From: Schistocephalus solidus
Lineage: Eukaryota; Platyhelminthes; Cestoda; Diphyllobothriidea; Diphyllobothriidae
Length of the DNA: 64,000 nt
Direction of reading: 5' to 3'
Assembly (NCBI GenBank): GCA_017591395.1
Contig: WEDG01003447.1
Span: forward strand, 124,001 to 188,000
Positions 25,001 to 37,000 of the stretch are shown here, piece by piece. The notes beneath the pieces were generated by a model, which did not search any database, was not told the origin of the DNA, and saw only the letters and a list, made by a program, of their open reading frames with translations. Within the stretch, counting starts at the first letter, position 1. Each line of letters begins with the position of its first letter. Both the position numbers and the translations under genes were made by a program.

Positions 25001-28000
25001 CCAGTTTTCGATTTATTCTTACTGCAGCAGTTACAGCCAGCTCCTTTTCGATTATCGCATGTTTTCTTGACGCTGCCTTTTTAATTATTCGTATCGTATG
25101 CGCAAACTTCAGTTACTACTTGCCTTTTGCAGTGTGATTCATCCCCCGGGTTGAATAAGCTTCTTTGCCAACCGGTTCCCGAAGGATGTTGCAGTCGTGT
25201 GAAGTACCTGCGTAATTATCTGTCTACTGGTGGCGTTAGAATTTCCTCTGTTGTATTGTAACCGCCCCCAGTATGATTGGTTTATCCGTCAGTAATCCAG
25301 AGTTTTTATGTAGTCGGCGCCTCGTTTGACAACCCAGCTGCTCTTGGTTGGGTGTTGATAGTCCGGTAACTTTTTCCCTCCGTCGTCTGTGAAGCAGTAT
25401 CAACCTGTTACTGTCGCGCATAGTGTTCTGAATTCTTGCTCCCCAAATATCTTGCCTAGGATCAAGCGTAAGTACAGTGGGTGAAAGGATTACTTGGGTT
25501 GATTTGTACTATTGAGTATCATACAGCATAATATCGGTCACGCAAGGATTCTGACTTTATTATGTGCGTGCTTCCGAACGCCTGCCAAAAATCACGTAGC
25601 ATCCTATCTGCTGGTTTATTAATGCTTTTTTGCAGTTTACGGCGTGGTTCATATTTTTTGCCCAATTTTATGGGCGCAGTATGTCATAGACGCATGCAAG
25701 ATTATTCTTACATGTACTTTGGACACCTTAAAGACAAGTGTAACGGCGGGTCGTGTCCAAACTGATTCGGCAATTTAAGGCCCTTTTTAAAACATTTGAA
25801 GGAAATTTTCGGAAAATGAAAGACTTGAAAAATTAAAGCTACCCTTCATTTGAGTAGAAAATAGAAGAAGCTGGGAACGAGAAAAGAGATTTTGTGCATG
25901 TTTTCTGTAAAATATGTCTGAATTTATGAAGGCATTTGAAATCAATATAGCAAGTCGTACCACGTAAGCAGTTATTCTTGAGTGTGATTTTTTGCAGGCA
26001 GTCGGAAAGCCGACTTCCTCTTTTGGCTACAGCATCCTGTGTATGCAAATCGATATTACATCGAAGTTATCATTTCTAATCGAAATCATATTTAGGATTT
26101 TTAGTTTATATTGCTCGTGGTAATCACCTTCTGAATGCGAAATATTTATGGGGCAGAAACATGCTTAAACCTAAAACTTCCCTTACATATGGGCACGCTG
26201 CACATGTTCCATGACAAACGTGTCATATTCACTGATGAACTCTCATCGGTCGCTTACTGGATTCACTCGTCCCGTTCTGCCTTGGCGCTCAATCTTGGGC
26301 CCTGCCAGCCTCCGCACAGCGGCTAGTATTATAGGCAAATTACAAGGGAGACTGGAATGGTCATTTCTGACTCATTATTCGTCATCAGCCGGTCATGCCC
26401 CACCCGAGGAACCTGTGGTTCAGATGTCTAACGCTCTAGAGTGTCTTAACCCAGCGCTCCTTTTGCTTAAATAAATCACCAGAGATAACGAGAAAACATA
26501 TTCTTAAATCCAAAAGGTACTGATCGAATACCCATGTCAGATTTCTTTGCTGCTCATTTATCCTCGTGATTCAGATTTGACAATATTTGCACATAATTTA
26601 AAGGCCTATAAGGCCAGCAAATTTATATTCTGAGGGCAACTTGTCATTCCTTTTTTTAGGAAATGTTAAATACATGTCAGCAGTAATAGTTTTGTTTAGT
26701 AAAAAGTGATATTGTGCTCTCCTAACCATCGTAATGCCTATTTTTCTGAACTGCAACAATCCCTTGCGGCTGATTCCTTACCTGAAAAAAAAAGAACTAA
26801 AACACGTCCATAATGCAAAATACGCAGGCAGTTTGCACGTGTCAAGTAAATGCCGTTGCCGTCTCTGACAGGTTCACTGTAAAGGCTAGGGTAGAGTAAT
26901 GACGGCGGGCTGTGCAATTGGTCACAAACACAGGAACTGCGGTGCTTGGGTGATTTTCATTAGCTACTCAAGCTCCTATTTTACTGCTTTCTCTTAACGT
27001 CACTTGTACCGTCAATTAGGATTATTTAGATGCCCCTCCTCCGTTTACCCCTAACCGTACAGTTAAGCCTAACCTTAATGATAACTCTAAAATTAGTCCT
27101 AGCCATAAACCTAACCCCATTTTCCCTGGAGTTGGGTGCGAGGACACCTGCATTGCGAACAGTTCCTGATTTCATGTCCTGTTTATGGGGCCATATAAGT
27201 TATCCTTACTTTCCGCTCCAAGGCCTTGGCACCAACACGAGTGTAAATTGCTTATAAAAGTTTCCTACGAAGGCGCTTTTACTCGAGCAGTCACTTGCCA
27301 CCCAATGACTACTTTCACCTGCGTCTTATAGCAAGTTTTTACACTGGCCAGAAAGCGATTAAACAACCCAAGAACCTCTGTACCTTTATGGCATATTGTG
27401 GCAGATTTTCGTGTGTAAAGCCGGTTTCGGCCAATGGTGCCCTTATTTTATGCTATTTCTGATTATTGCGGAGGTGGCGTTGGTGTCTTGACCCCGAGAT
27501 TATGTTGATTGACACCGTTCCGTCATCGGTTTTTTTTGCCACAGTGACTGCAGAGCTTGCCCTTATACCTATGTGGACGATGGGCACCCAAGCCCAAGCA
27601 TCGTGGGGGCTGGGAGCGGGGGCATTCTGATTGACGGCTTCCCACCGCGCCGACTGCCGTGATAAACCCTTTTTTAACGCCGTATTAACGTGACCGGCAC
27701 CCGCGATGCATATTGTGAGGCGTTGTATGATATTCGCCGCCAACACGGGAGTTTTGTTTGCTTCTGCAGTGTCGAGACAATAAAACGATGCTTTCTCAGA
27801 TCCTCTTTTTGGTAGGAATCGTGACTAAGAACCCTCAACCGGTCCCCCGTCGTTAATGCAGGTGACTTTGCACAAAATGCCAGGAAGGCCAACTATTACG
27901 CAGTCATAACACTTACCTCAAAGTCCCTGGAAATTAGCGTTAGGCTCCCGTAAAAGGGAGCTCACTGGTGTCCGGGGACTCGGATCTTCCTGTCAATAAG

Positions 28001-31000
28001 CAAGAAATTTTCAATTGATGTGGATTATCGTGGAGCATAATCACCAAATATTTCTGACTTTGAGATGCCGTCTTTTGAATGTGCTTCAAAAAATGCCCTC
28101 AATCCAAATGACTGCTTTTTATATTGATTTTCGGTGCTTTTTTATAAATTCATATATATATATATATATATATAATGGAAAACATGCAGAAAAATACTCT
28201 TTCTTGTACGGTTTGCAAGCAAATCAGGTCTTCTTCTTCTAACTCTATACTTAAAGGGATGATATATTTTTTGAGTCCTATCTCCCATCGTATTAGCGGT
28301 AAGGGCTTAAAATCTGCAAGCTGTATGCATTCCATGAATGTGAAATCATAAATTTGTCTATTTCATTAAGAGGTTATTATATCGTTAAATATTTCAACCG
28401 TTATAGATTACGTTGTATATTTCACAATGGACAGGCACGATTCTATTTTAATCGACATTGTACTGCGTTTAAAGATCCCATAGTTGCAATCTTTTTTAAA
28501 CAGAAAGATACTTTTTCCTCGAGTATGAAGTTTAAGGAAATATATTTATCTTTTCTAAAAAATATATTTAAACTTATAGTAGCATAGAAAATCGATGGAA
28601 AATCTATACTCATTAACTGTCATCTGTTACCGAATGTGGTTTCCACGGGCATTCAAAAAGTACTGCACTCAAAAGCCGGTATCTTTGCTTGTTGGAAATA
28701 TTTTGGGATTATGCTGCACGATATCTTGAGTAATCATGAGGCTTGCATGTTTTTCAGTCTCAGTCTTAAACTCTCATGCAGATTCCATATTCGGAGATGA
28801 TACCGATACCGATGCCGACGATATTTATGGAATCCCCGAACCAATAGCCGTTCGATGTAGCTTGTCCGATGGCAGCTTCGTATGGCTCAGTCTGCTGGGC
28901 TCGCGGCAAATGTCTGGGTTTCAGCTAGCGCCTACCAGACTGAAGGCTTTACCGATATTTGAGGTAACTAGCCATTGCGTCGCATTGACAATTCGTGTTC
29001 ACGCATTAGTGCTACCAGCTTTCATGCTGTCTGACGGGTGAATTTACAGGCAAACGTGCGGCAGTTAAAGCTATACGCTGCACCAGATCGCCCACCGTCG
29101 AAATTTATGGCAGATGTGTTGACTTTCTTTTTTGTTTTTGTCATCTCCAGCGATGAAATCCTGTGCGAGTTCTAACTTGCAGACACGTTCCTGTGTTCGA
29201 TCAGTTTACTTATTCCTTACCCCATCATGACTTCATTGTACTTTTTGCGCTGACAATTCCAATTGCCGACGCCCTCCTCTTAGAACTCCGCCCGCGACTG
29301 CTGTCTCAGCTTCCGGCACTGTTTCCCCGCAGCCACCCACTACCAGTCTAGACCTCTTTAATCCAAACGGACTGGGTTCTCTCTCAACCCAGCTGCGTCT
29401 GCCGTCAATGCATTTTACCAGCGAACAACAACAGCGCATCATTGAGGAGGAGCGCGAACGTTTGGAGGCCTATGTACAGCAAGCAAAGGATCGGCCAATG
29501 AGCGCCGCGGCAATCAGCATTGGTGGTCTCCGTGAAGCCGACAGAGCCAACAGCGACGGTGATCTCATTGAGGTCTTCGCCTCCTTCGATTCACCCTCGC
29601 CGCCCGTAAACTTCGCCGCTGCCACTTCCTCTGCCTCCTCTTCAGATGCCTTCAATAGTGGTGGCCTTCTAGACGACTTTTGGGCTCCATCCCAGAACCC
29701 TGTTCTTCCGTCAGGTTCAGCTAAAAGTTTGTGGCCGCAGAGTGGGCGTGAGTTTGTGTTATCTTACCGCTGCCTCTGACTCGCCTCTTACTTATGCTCA
29801 CCAGTATGTATGTCTCGCTTTTAACTGCCTGTAAATTTCTGCCAGGTAGAAGACATTGAAAGAGTTTTTGGGGCCAAAGGGGTCGACTAGGGCCGCTGTT
29901 GTGGCCCAGCTCGTTGGTGCTCCAGGGGTTGGTCCAATGCGTTAAAGAGATATTTGTTTTATGGAAGTATCAAGACGTCTTCTGATAGACACTACGGACA
30001 CTGGGGTCAGCCGTCCCCAGCCCGTTATACCCAAACCCCGGGTTTTGATGCTCTGGAGGTTTGAACTCGAAGTTAGTGTGTCATTTCTTTATTCTAGCGT
30101 CCTTACTCATTGTGTATATTACTTCTCTTTAGTTTACTGCTCGTCGCTACGGGAAAGTCTGGTTGGTAATTAGGAGTTCTGGCAGATTTGAATAATCCAT
30201 TTGATCCAATTGTGAAAACCTAGGCGGCCTCTGTGGGATTCGAACCCACGACAGCAAGGGGAAGGCTTTAGTATAGCCAACATTATAGCCCACTGAGCTT
30301 CGAGGTCCCATCGGGAGCCGTGAGTTGAATCACACTTGGTTGGTCTCTAAACCTCAACCTTCTGGGCAAAATGGAACTGCCTAATGTCATCTGGCATTCA
30401 GGCTGGATTGGTGAACTCCACTCCCATAGACCTTCGTGCGGTCAGTCCTTCTGTATGACTATGCACGCTGGAGTGCGCATGTAGCAGGTGAGCAAAAAGG
30501 GGAAATTTTCGACATTTGGTCACTAACGCTGCCTGTGCATCATCCTATGACTGAAGTACCCTAAAGTACGACAGACCGCGCACCTTGCGACAACATCGCG
30601 AAGACATCTCAGACTATCCACGAAAGACGCTTGACGTTATTTGGACACGTCCTTCGTCGTCCGCCCCACGAGTTAACTGTCCCTGCCCTTGAGCGGCTGC
30701 TGTTGGACACCTGGGGCTGCCGAGAAGGAGGCTAACTCAAAACCTCGCTCGGTTCAGTTTCACCACGATGTGGGAGTGGTTTTAGCACCACCCCTGTTGC
30801 AGGAGAAGAGAGTCGGTCGAGCCCTCTGGAGCCCTCTGCCGCAGATTTTCACATGGGAAGAAGTACGATTTGCGCGATCATCGAGGCCGACTACAGCAGG
30901 CATGATCGCAGATGTCCTACGCACAAGTACCTTCATTACATTGAAATATATATCAAGCGTCATGGTGCTCCTTGCGGAGGGCTTTGTTGTCCGCATAGTC

Positions 31001-34000
31001 ACAGACTGCGTTGTTTTTTTTTCTTCCCCTCACCCACTTTACGAGACGCTGACTGCGACCGTTTTTTAACCTGCCATTCATAGGATCATCTGGGTGCTTT
31101 TTCGCCAAGTAACAGTCCCTCTCATCAGCAGGATGTACGCACATTGGTCACTTCCTCGTGAACATAGAGGCAGGTGTCTGAACCCGTAATTAAGGGACAT
31201 GTTCTGTATGACTGCCCCTGATGAACACTGTTTAAATGATAGTTTACTTTGGGTGGAGTCGATGACGTCCTTTGCAGCCAACGTACAGTAGATTTTCTAA
31301 CTCATGAAATGTCTATATCAGAATTTGAGGTAGAAGCAGGGCAGGCATTTTAAGGTGTTAGTTCTGTTTTTTTGTATTAAATTGATGAACAAAAAGCTGT
31401 TTAATAATAAAGAGATCACTTCAAATCAGTTTATTCATGGGAAAACGGGGTTAAATGGGGCAAAATCCAACGTTTCTTGCTACTCAGGAATTGTCCTACG
31501 CTTTTAAAAGCTACGGATCAAAGCGTTTAATTTTTATGCACAATACTAGAAGGAACATCGATATAAGCCGGAAAAAATTGGAATATATCTTTTCGGAGAA
31601 CGGAAAATTTTGTTTTGTTTTTACGAAAATCAGGTGAATGCAAGTTTGAGAGCTTACATTGTTTTCGGAAAAATTATGACATATTTCGTTTAAAAAATCA
31701 AGTTTTGCAAAATAATTAACTTTTGTGAATGTACTTTGTTTTACCACACCGATAGTTAGGACCTTAAACGCGCATATATACGAGACGCGATGATAAACCG
31801 CTACTTTCCGCAGTCACTGTGTACGCGAAGCCTGAAAAGACAATTTAGGTCTGCATTTGACTATAAATGAATAAGGAACTTTGAAACGGGAGTGGCAGAA
31901 TATTGACATTTTATCGCGAAATCTGAGTATATATTCGGCCACTCTCTTGTGTGTTTGAAGGCTTAGAACTAGACTGAGAAGTAAGCAAAGATAGCGAAAA
32001 ACGCTCCAACAGAAAGAGAAAAGAGAGTTCTTTAATTTTCAATAAAAATTGTATCCCTACTTTTTAGTGAAGTCGAAAATTTGGTCAAACGGCTCCAGTT
32101 TTTTCTTGACTTCCCTTTGAAAAAAAAACGTTAATTACGCAGGAATTCGACAGCGAAACATCTTATTAAAGCATTTTTTGAAAAGGTAATTTATTATAGG
32201 AAAATTTTTAACTAATTATAGGCGTATATTTTCCCAGCTTTTGTTGTGGACTTTCATTTTTCATGTTATTTTGAGTGTTTTACCAAACACATCGAACGGA
32301 ATGTACATTTATGGGCAATTGACTGAAGACACTGAAAATCTTAAAGAATTCACCTCATTTTCAAAGACTATCTGCAACTCATCGTAATAGAAAACCCGAA
32401 ATATTTATAGAGAAATATAACAATGGAATAGTCATGTTTATATACACCAAATGGTACGTTTACTATTGTACCTGACGCTTCTATTTAAATTTATTAGTCA
32501 TCGACCGACCTGTGAACATGTAAGCTTATGAAATATTATATTCCTGTGACGTCCCTATCGGCATAATGAAGCGAAAATCTGTTTGCCTTAGTCAACGCAT
32601 CTAAGATAATGTACAAACGGAAGAAAACTACCCATTCTTGTGAAACGGTGTTGGAATATACACTTTCATGTTAGGCTGCTTGATGACGACCATACTTTAC
32701 GTTGCGCTTTATCCAGAGGAATATGTATGTGCAAAACTCTGAAAAAGACTCTTTTCAAAAGTAATTCAGCTTTTTCTGCTTTATTCACTCGTTTATTGCA
32801 TGGACAGGCTTCCTATACAATTACAACTTCGGTTTACTCAACTAGGTCAATTTTTCATATTTTCGTAATCCGTACCTATTCTAAAAAATAGCATTTCTTG
32901 ACAATGTAATGTTAATTTGTAAACCACAAAAAGCAATATATTTCCTAACGATCGGTTCTTTATTGATTTAAAATTTTGGTGGACGCAGTGTGCGCTAATT
33001 TCGCGAAACGGGCCGTATGTCATGAAATTCAATAGATTTCATGAGTTAGGACACCTACTGTACTTTATGTTGTCTTTGCCACAACTCGTGTCTTTTTCCC
33101 TGATTTAGTTTTCTCACGACTTACTCTTTTTCTTAGCATCGAAAGTGAGTCGGTTGGTATGGCGTCCGCTGGGAAGGCCATGGCTGTTCCCTTTCTAGGG
33201 CACAGTCAGAAAGTGAGCATCCACAAGGCAATTGGTTCGTTTTTGCACGATACCTTAGCATTCTTAGAGAAGATTTCAGTAGGGCACGGGATTAGGTACT
33301 TCTCCCTATTACCGGTGGTCTTACACTACATTCCAAGGGTTAAGCTTGGGATTAAGACACGTGAACTGAGGCCTTTTGAGATTAGACTGGGTGCAAAGGC
33401 TGATCCGGTTCTTTTGCTCCCGTCTGCGCGTGCCACACTCGTTTTGGACAGAACTCGGTTTTATCGGGTCGCTTTTCTGCGTAATACATGTGAATTAGAA
33501 CCCCCGTAATTGTGCAAACTTCCTTCAAGGGCACCTATTCCCGCGTCCTTCCCTGGATTTACTCTTTAACCTAATCCTTATATCTCTCGAATTCAACGCA
33601 AGGCCACCTGTATTACGGGAGCTCCCGTTACCATGTTTACTCCCCCCCCCCTCTGCTGCATAATGCGCCTCTTTTATAGGTCTTATGTTCCAGCGTAGTT
33701 TAACCAAGCTGCCTCTGTTTTCCCCTTACATTTTGTTTAATAAATGCTCGAGTTAAATATTTTTTTGCCAAGGATGATTTCTACGTTCCCAAAAGGTAGA
33801 TCATATGTACTAGGTGCTATGCTCAGTGCTATTAATAGAACGTCACTTTGACTTGCCTTTGTATTTGAAGGGCGTCCACTACCTTGTTGCGTTTTGTTAG
33901 CAGTATGCTCGTTCTTTACCCTCCCTGTAAGTCTGAATACCACCTCCTTCCCTTCCTTCTCAACACACAGAATTGCCTTCTTCGGTCAGTCACTTTGCCA

Positions 34001-37000
34001 TCGCTTCGTCGTCCCCAGCCCAACCTCGACCCCTGTCCCAGTTCCTCTCTCATCAGCCCCTCTCGTCTGCTGCCGTCGCGGCTGCAGCCTCTCAGCGGCT
34101 GAGCCCCTCACCAGCGGCCTCTTCCTCTACGAACCCATTTCTTTTGCCTCAACCGGCTGTCTCCAACGCCTGGATGACATCCGACGTCAACGCCTTTGAC
34201 GCCACTTTAGCCTCCTCCTCCACATCATCTCCGCCTCCCACCCAAGACTGTGCGTTCCCCAGTACTCTCTTCCGCATGTTCCTTCTTAAGAATTGTTTCA
34301 TGCACGTTCCGTGCCACAGGCGCACTTCTTACGCCCGAGCAGTGTTGCAGATTGTAAGACTTATTATCTGAGTTTCATTTGCCCGCAAGGTTGGGCCGTC
34401 AGTGTGAAGGGTTTCTGAATTTTGAGGTGGCGCCTTCCGCTACCCACCCTCAACGACTGACTTTCTAGGGCCCATCCACCCACGCGCCCCGTGGTACCAG
34501 TAATGGGACTCCATTCATCACATCTGACAACTTTCCGGAACTAGCGTCTACCCACAGACATTCACTGGCAGGTCTCTAGGGATGCTAATGAGGTCAACAG
34601 GCACAGATCATAGTGGAGCAGAGCAGTCTCCGACTGAATCACCCAAAGGATTCTCTCTGCCTCTGCCGGAATATACACTGTCCAAGAGACGTTGCTTATT
34701 CCAGAGGTCTGCTGACTTTATTGTAACTGCTAACCAGGAAGTCGATCGAAAACATTGAAGGCGAATTCATGAGCACCGAATGGTTTGCGGAGGTTAAACC
34801 TCGAGTCACAGTTGGCAACCCACTTACCTGGAGCACGATTTTATTTTTCCGCAGTCTGGTTGGTGGAATGAGATGATCGCGCGATAACGCAGTCCAAAGA
34901 CGCGCAGTTGTTAGAGGTCTGCTCAGTCAACCGTCCCATTGACCTGCCTCTGGTCTCTGTGGCTTTGCGTCCCTATCTGAGAAAAACCAGACCTAATCGA
35001 GAAGCCATACAGGTTGCGTGGCCTTTTACTCGCTACCTCCCTGCAGACAACGAAAACAGGAATGGAGTCAAATTCCCTTAACAGTGGGTCCATAACACCC
35101 ATAACTGGTACCCGCGAGTGTCAGTGTTATGTATCAATAGAAGTCTGTAGTATGAGGCTGTGTGGATCCTCACACGTTTTTATCGTTTCTGGAATGAGTT
35201 TAACTTCTGCAGTCAACTGGAGCACGTATGGAACGCTGTACAACCCACTGATGAGCTGAAACACTCGGCGAAACACATGTCTGGGCTTTTAATTAGTGTC
35301 TGTGCTACCACTAGGTGTATCGTGTAACTCTTGTTAATTTGATATTTCTGTAGACCTGGTATTCTGCTCCTGCACATCCTTAACGGAGTCTGTCCTTGAC
35401 AGTGTCCTCGCCATCACATCCCTGTACTTCCAGTAAAGTCTCCTGGTGTTGGCAGCTGTCTGTCTAACTTGAAAACATAGTCTGCCAAAATCCAATAATC
35501 GCCCCTTAAAATTGCAATACGTACCTATCAACCAGCGGACAATACAGTGGACTTTTCTGTATAAGATAATCAAAATTATTCGTTTACATGGTCATTGCCC
35601 TCATTCGAAACTGAAATATAGGTTATTTCTTGGAGGAGAAACAGCATCGAAATAGGGCCTTAACGAAGCCTGTGTTGCCTAGCTTTCGGGTTCCGGAACT
35701 AGAACCAGCTCTCAATTGTAAGACCGAGCCGTCAGATGGTACTGTCGCCGAATTAGAAAGTGCCCATTGCCCTGGGGGAACGCATTTCTAGGAAAGCAGC
35801 TATCCGAGTTCTTCTGCAATGCCATGTCGGCTGACTGGGTGAATATACTAAGTTGTGCTGCTTAGAAGCGTGGAAAAATGAAACCCAAGTTTACGCTTCA
35901 TTTTTCGTTCCTGTTGTTTGAAACTAGGAGCAGCGAGACTGGGGAAAACACTTCTCTGTCCAGCATAAACTCCCTTCTGACTTGTTGCCGTCAAGGTCAA
36001 GAAGAACCACAGTAGCTGCATCGGGCTTATTTGCCGTCGTTAGTCAGCACTATACCAAACCCAAAACGAAGGTGCTCTGGGCTCGATCCCTGATAATTAA
36101 ATCCTACTCTGCTGTCTTGTTAACCACGATCTGGAGCATCCAAAGTCGCACATGATATCATCGTTTGTTAAGCAGAATTCCCACTAAAGATTGTTCGTTT
36201 CATCCTCCTGGGCATCTATATTTCAAGTTGTTCGCACTTATAGCGTAATTTAGCCTGTACTAGGACATGATTCCAGCCATTTTTGATCTGGCTTGCGAAA
36301 TGTTTCTATTTGTTATTAGTCTGCCCTAGAGGGCAATTTGAGCGAATCAGCCCACAGAACCATATGCTCTATGCGAGTTTAAACGTTTTCGTATTTTAAC
36401 TACGACGCTGGCTGGCTAACCTCGAGTACGCTGACGGCATTGGTATTCTGGTGTTAAGCTGTGATGACCTACTGCATACATTGTCACAGATGAATGAAAT
36501 ATATGACTTGCTCAATTTTGTCGTCAACTCTGGTAAGGAAGGGGCACCTCTCAGGGTGAATGACTTCCAGCTGGCAGTTCCTACTAGCTTGGAACGAAGT
36601 TGATGCCAAGTGGGCAGATTAAGAACACCGTTGTCTCGACTGCTGCTGCTCGTGTGGTCTTCGCGAGTTCTGGAAGGTGTCTGTAGGCCCGTTACCACAA
36701 ATATTCGCGTTTGCCGGTTAGTCTTCATGTACGGTTGCGAATGCAGGGCAGTGTGAAAGACTGGCGAAAAATCTAAGTATTTGAGCATAGTTGTGAACCC
36801 CATCTTTTTTTGCAGTACATCGTCTCCGTCATCAATAAAACAGTCGGCATAGGCTGCACTAGCATCGCGAGGATTTTTCAGGTTCTGCATGAAAAAGGAC
36901 ACAGGTAGTCTCAGCGCGTAGTCCGTGGCCTGAGAGGAGTTTGGGTGCAATCACGGGTATGCGAGAACCTCTCAAAACATGAATTTCCTATCTTAGCCTT

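Larger units (their letters stand above)
24962..29283 (+). other. PICALM intron
   Basis: A 4.3-kb intron. It carries a SINE-type hammerhead relic (26.33-26.4 kb), a CCTAA-rich repeat (27.0-27.2 kb), a (TA)n tract (28.15 kb) and AT-rich DNA at 25.8-26.1 and 28.0-28.6 kb. An open stretch at 28,736-28,975 is discussed among the rejected items. Confidence 0.7.
29748..33970 (+). other. PICALM intron
   Basis: A 4.2-kb intron with a tRNA-like block (30.22-30.31 kb), a LINE C-terminal scrap (30.59-30.74 kb) and a strongly AT-rich stretch from about 31,290 to 33,060 in which I see no element borders or domains. The acceptor is cacacAG. Confidence 0.7.

Noticed and set aside
27045..27120. Possible internal telomere repeat.
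   Set aside because: The words are irregular and are shared, with unique flanks, by the repeat at 40.4 kb; no run of exact TTAGGG-type units.
27453..27746. Minus-strand open frame with a Cys/His/Ala-rich look.
   Set aside because: No motif that I can name; composition alone is not enough.
28736..29041. Open stretch that looks like an exon (FGDDTDTDADDIYGIP, ends before GTAACT).
   Set aside because: All plausible acceptors leave the wrong phase for the preceding exon (ending in two bases), and exon f joins exon g in phase without it. No similarity to PICALM.
33159..33509. 116-codon open frame before exon h.
   Set aside because: No family resemblance, and the splice phase chain runs from exon g directly to exon h.
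36396..36950. 184-codon minus-strand open frame.
   Set aside because: The plus strand of the same DNA carries the YADG and YGCEC blocks of a LINE RT relic, which explains the open shadow.
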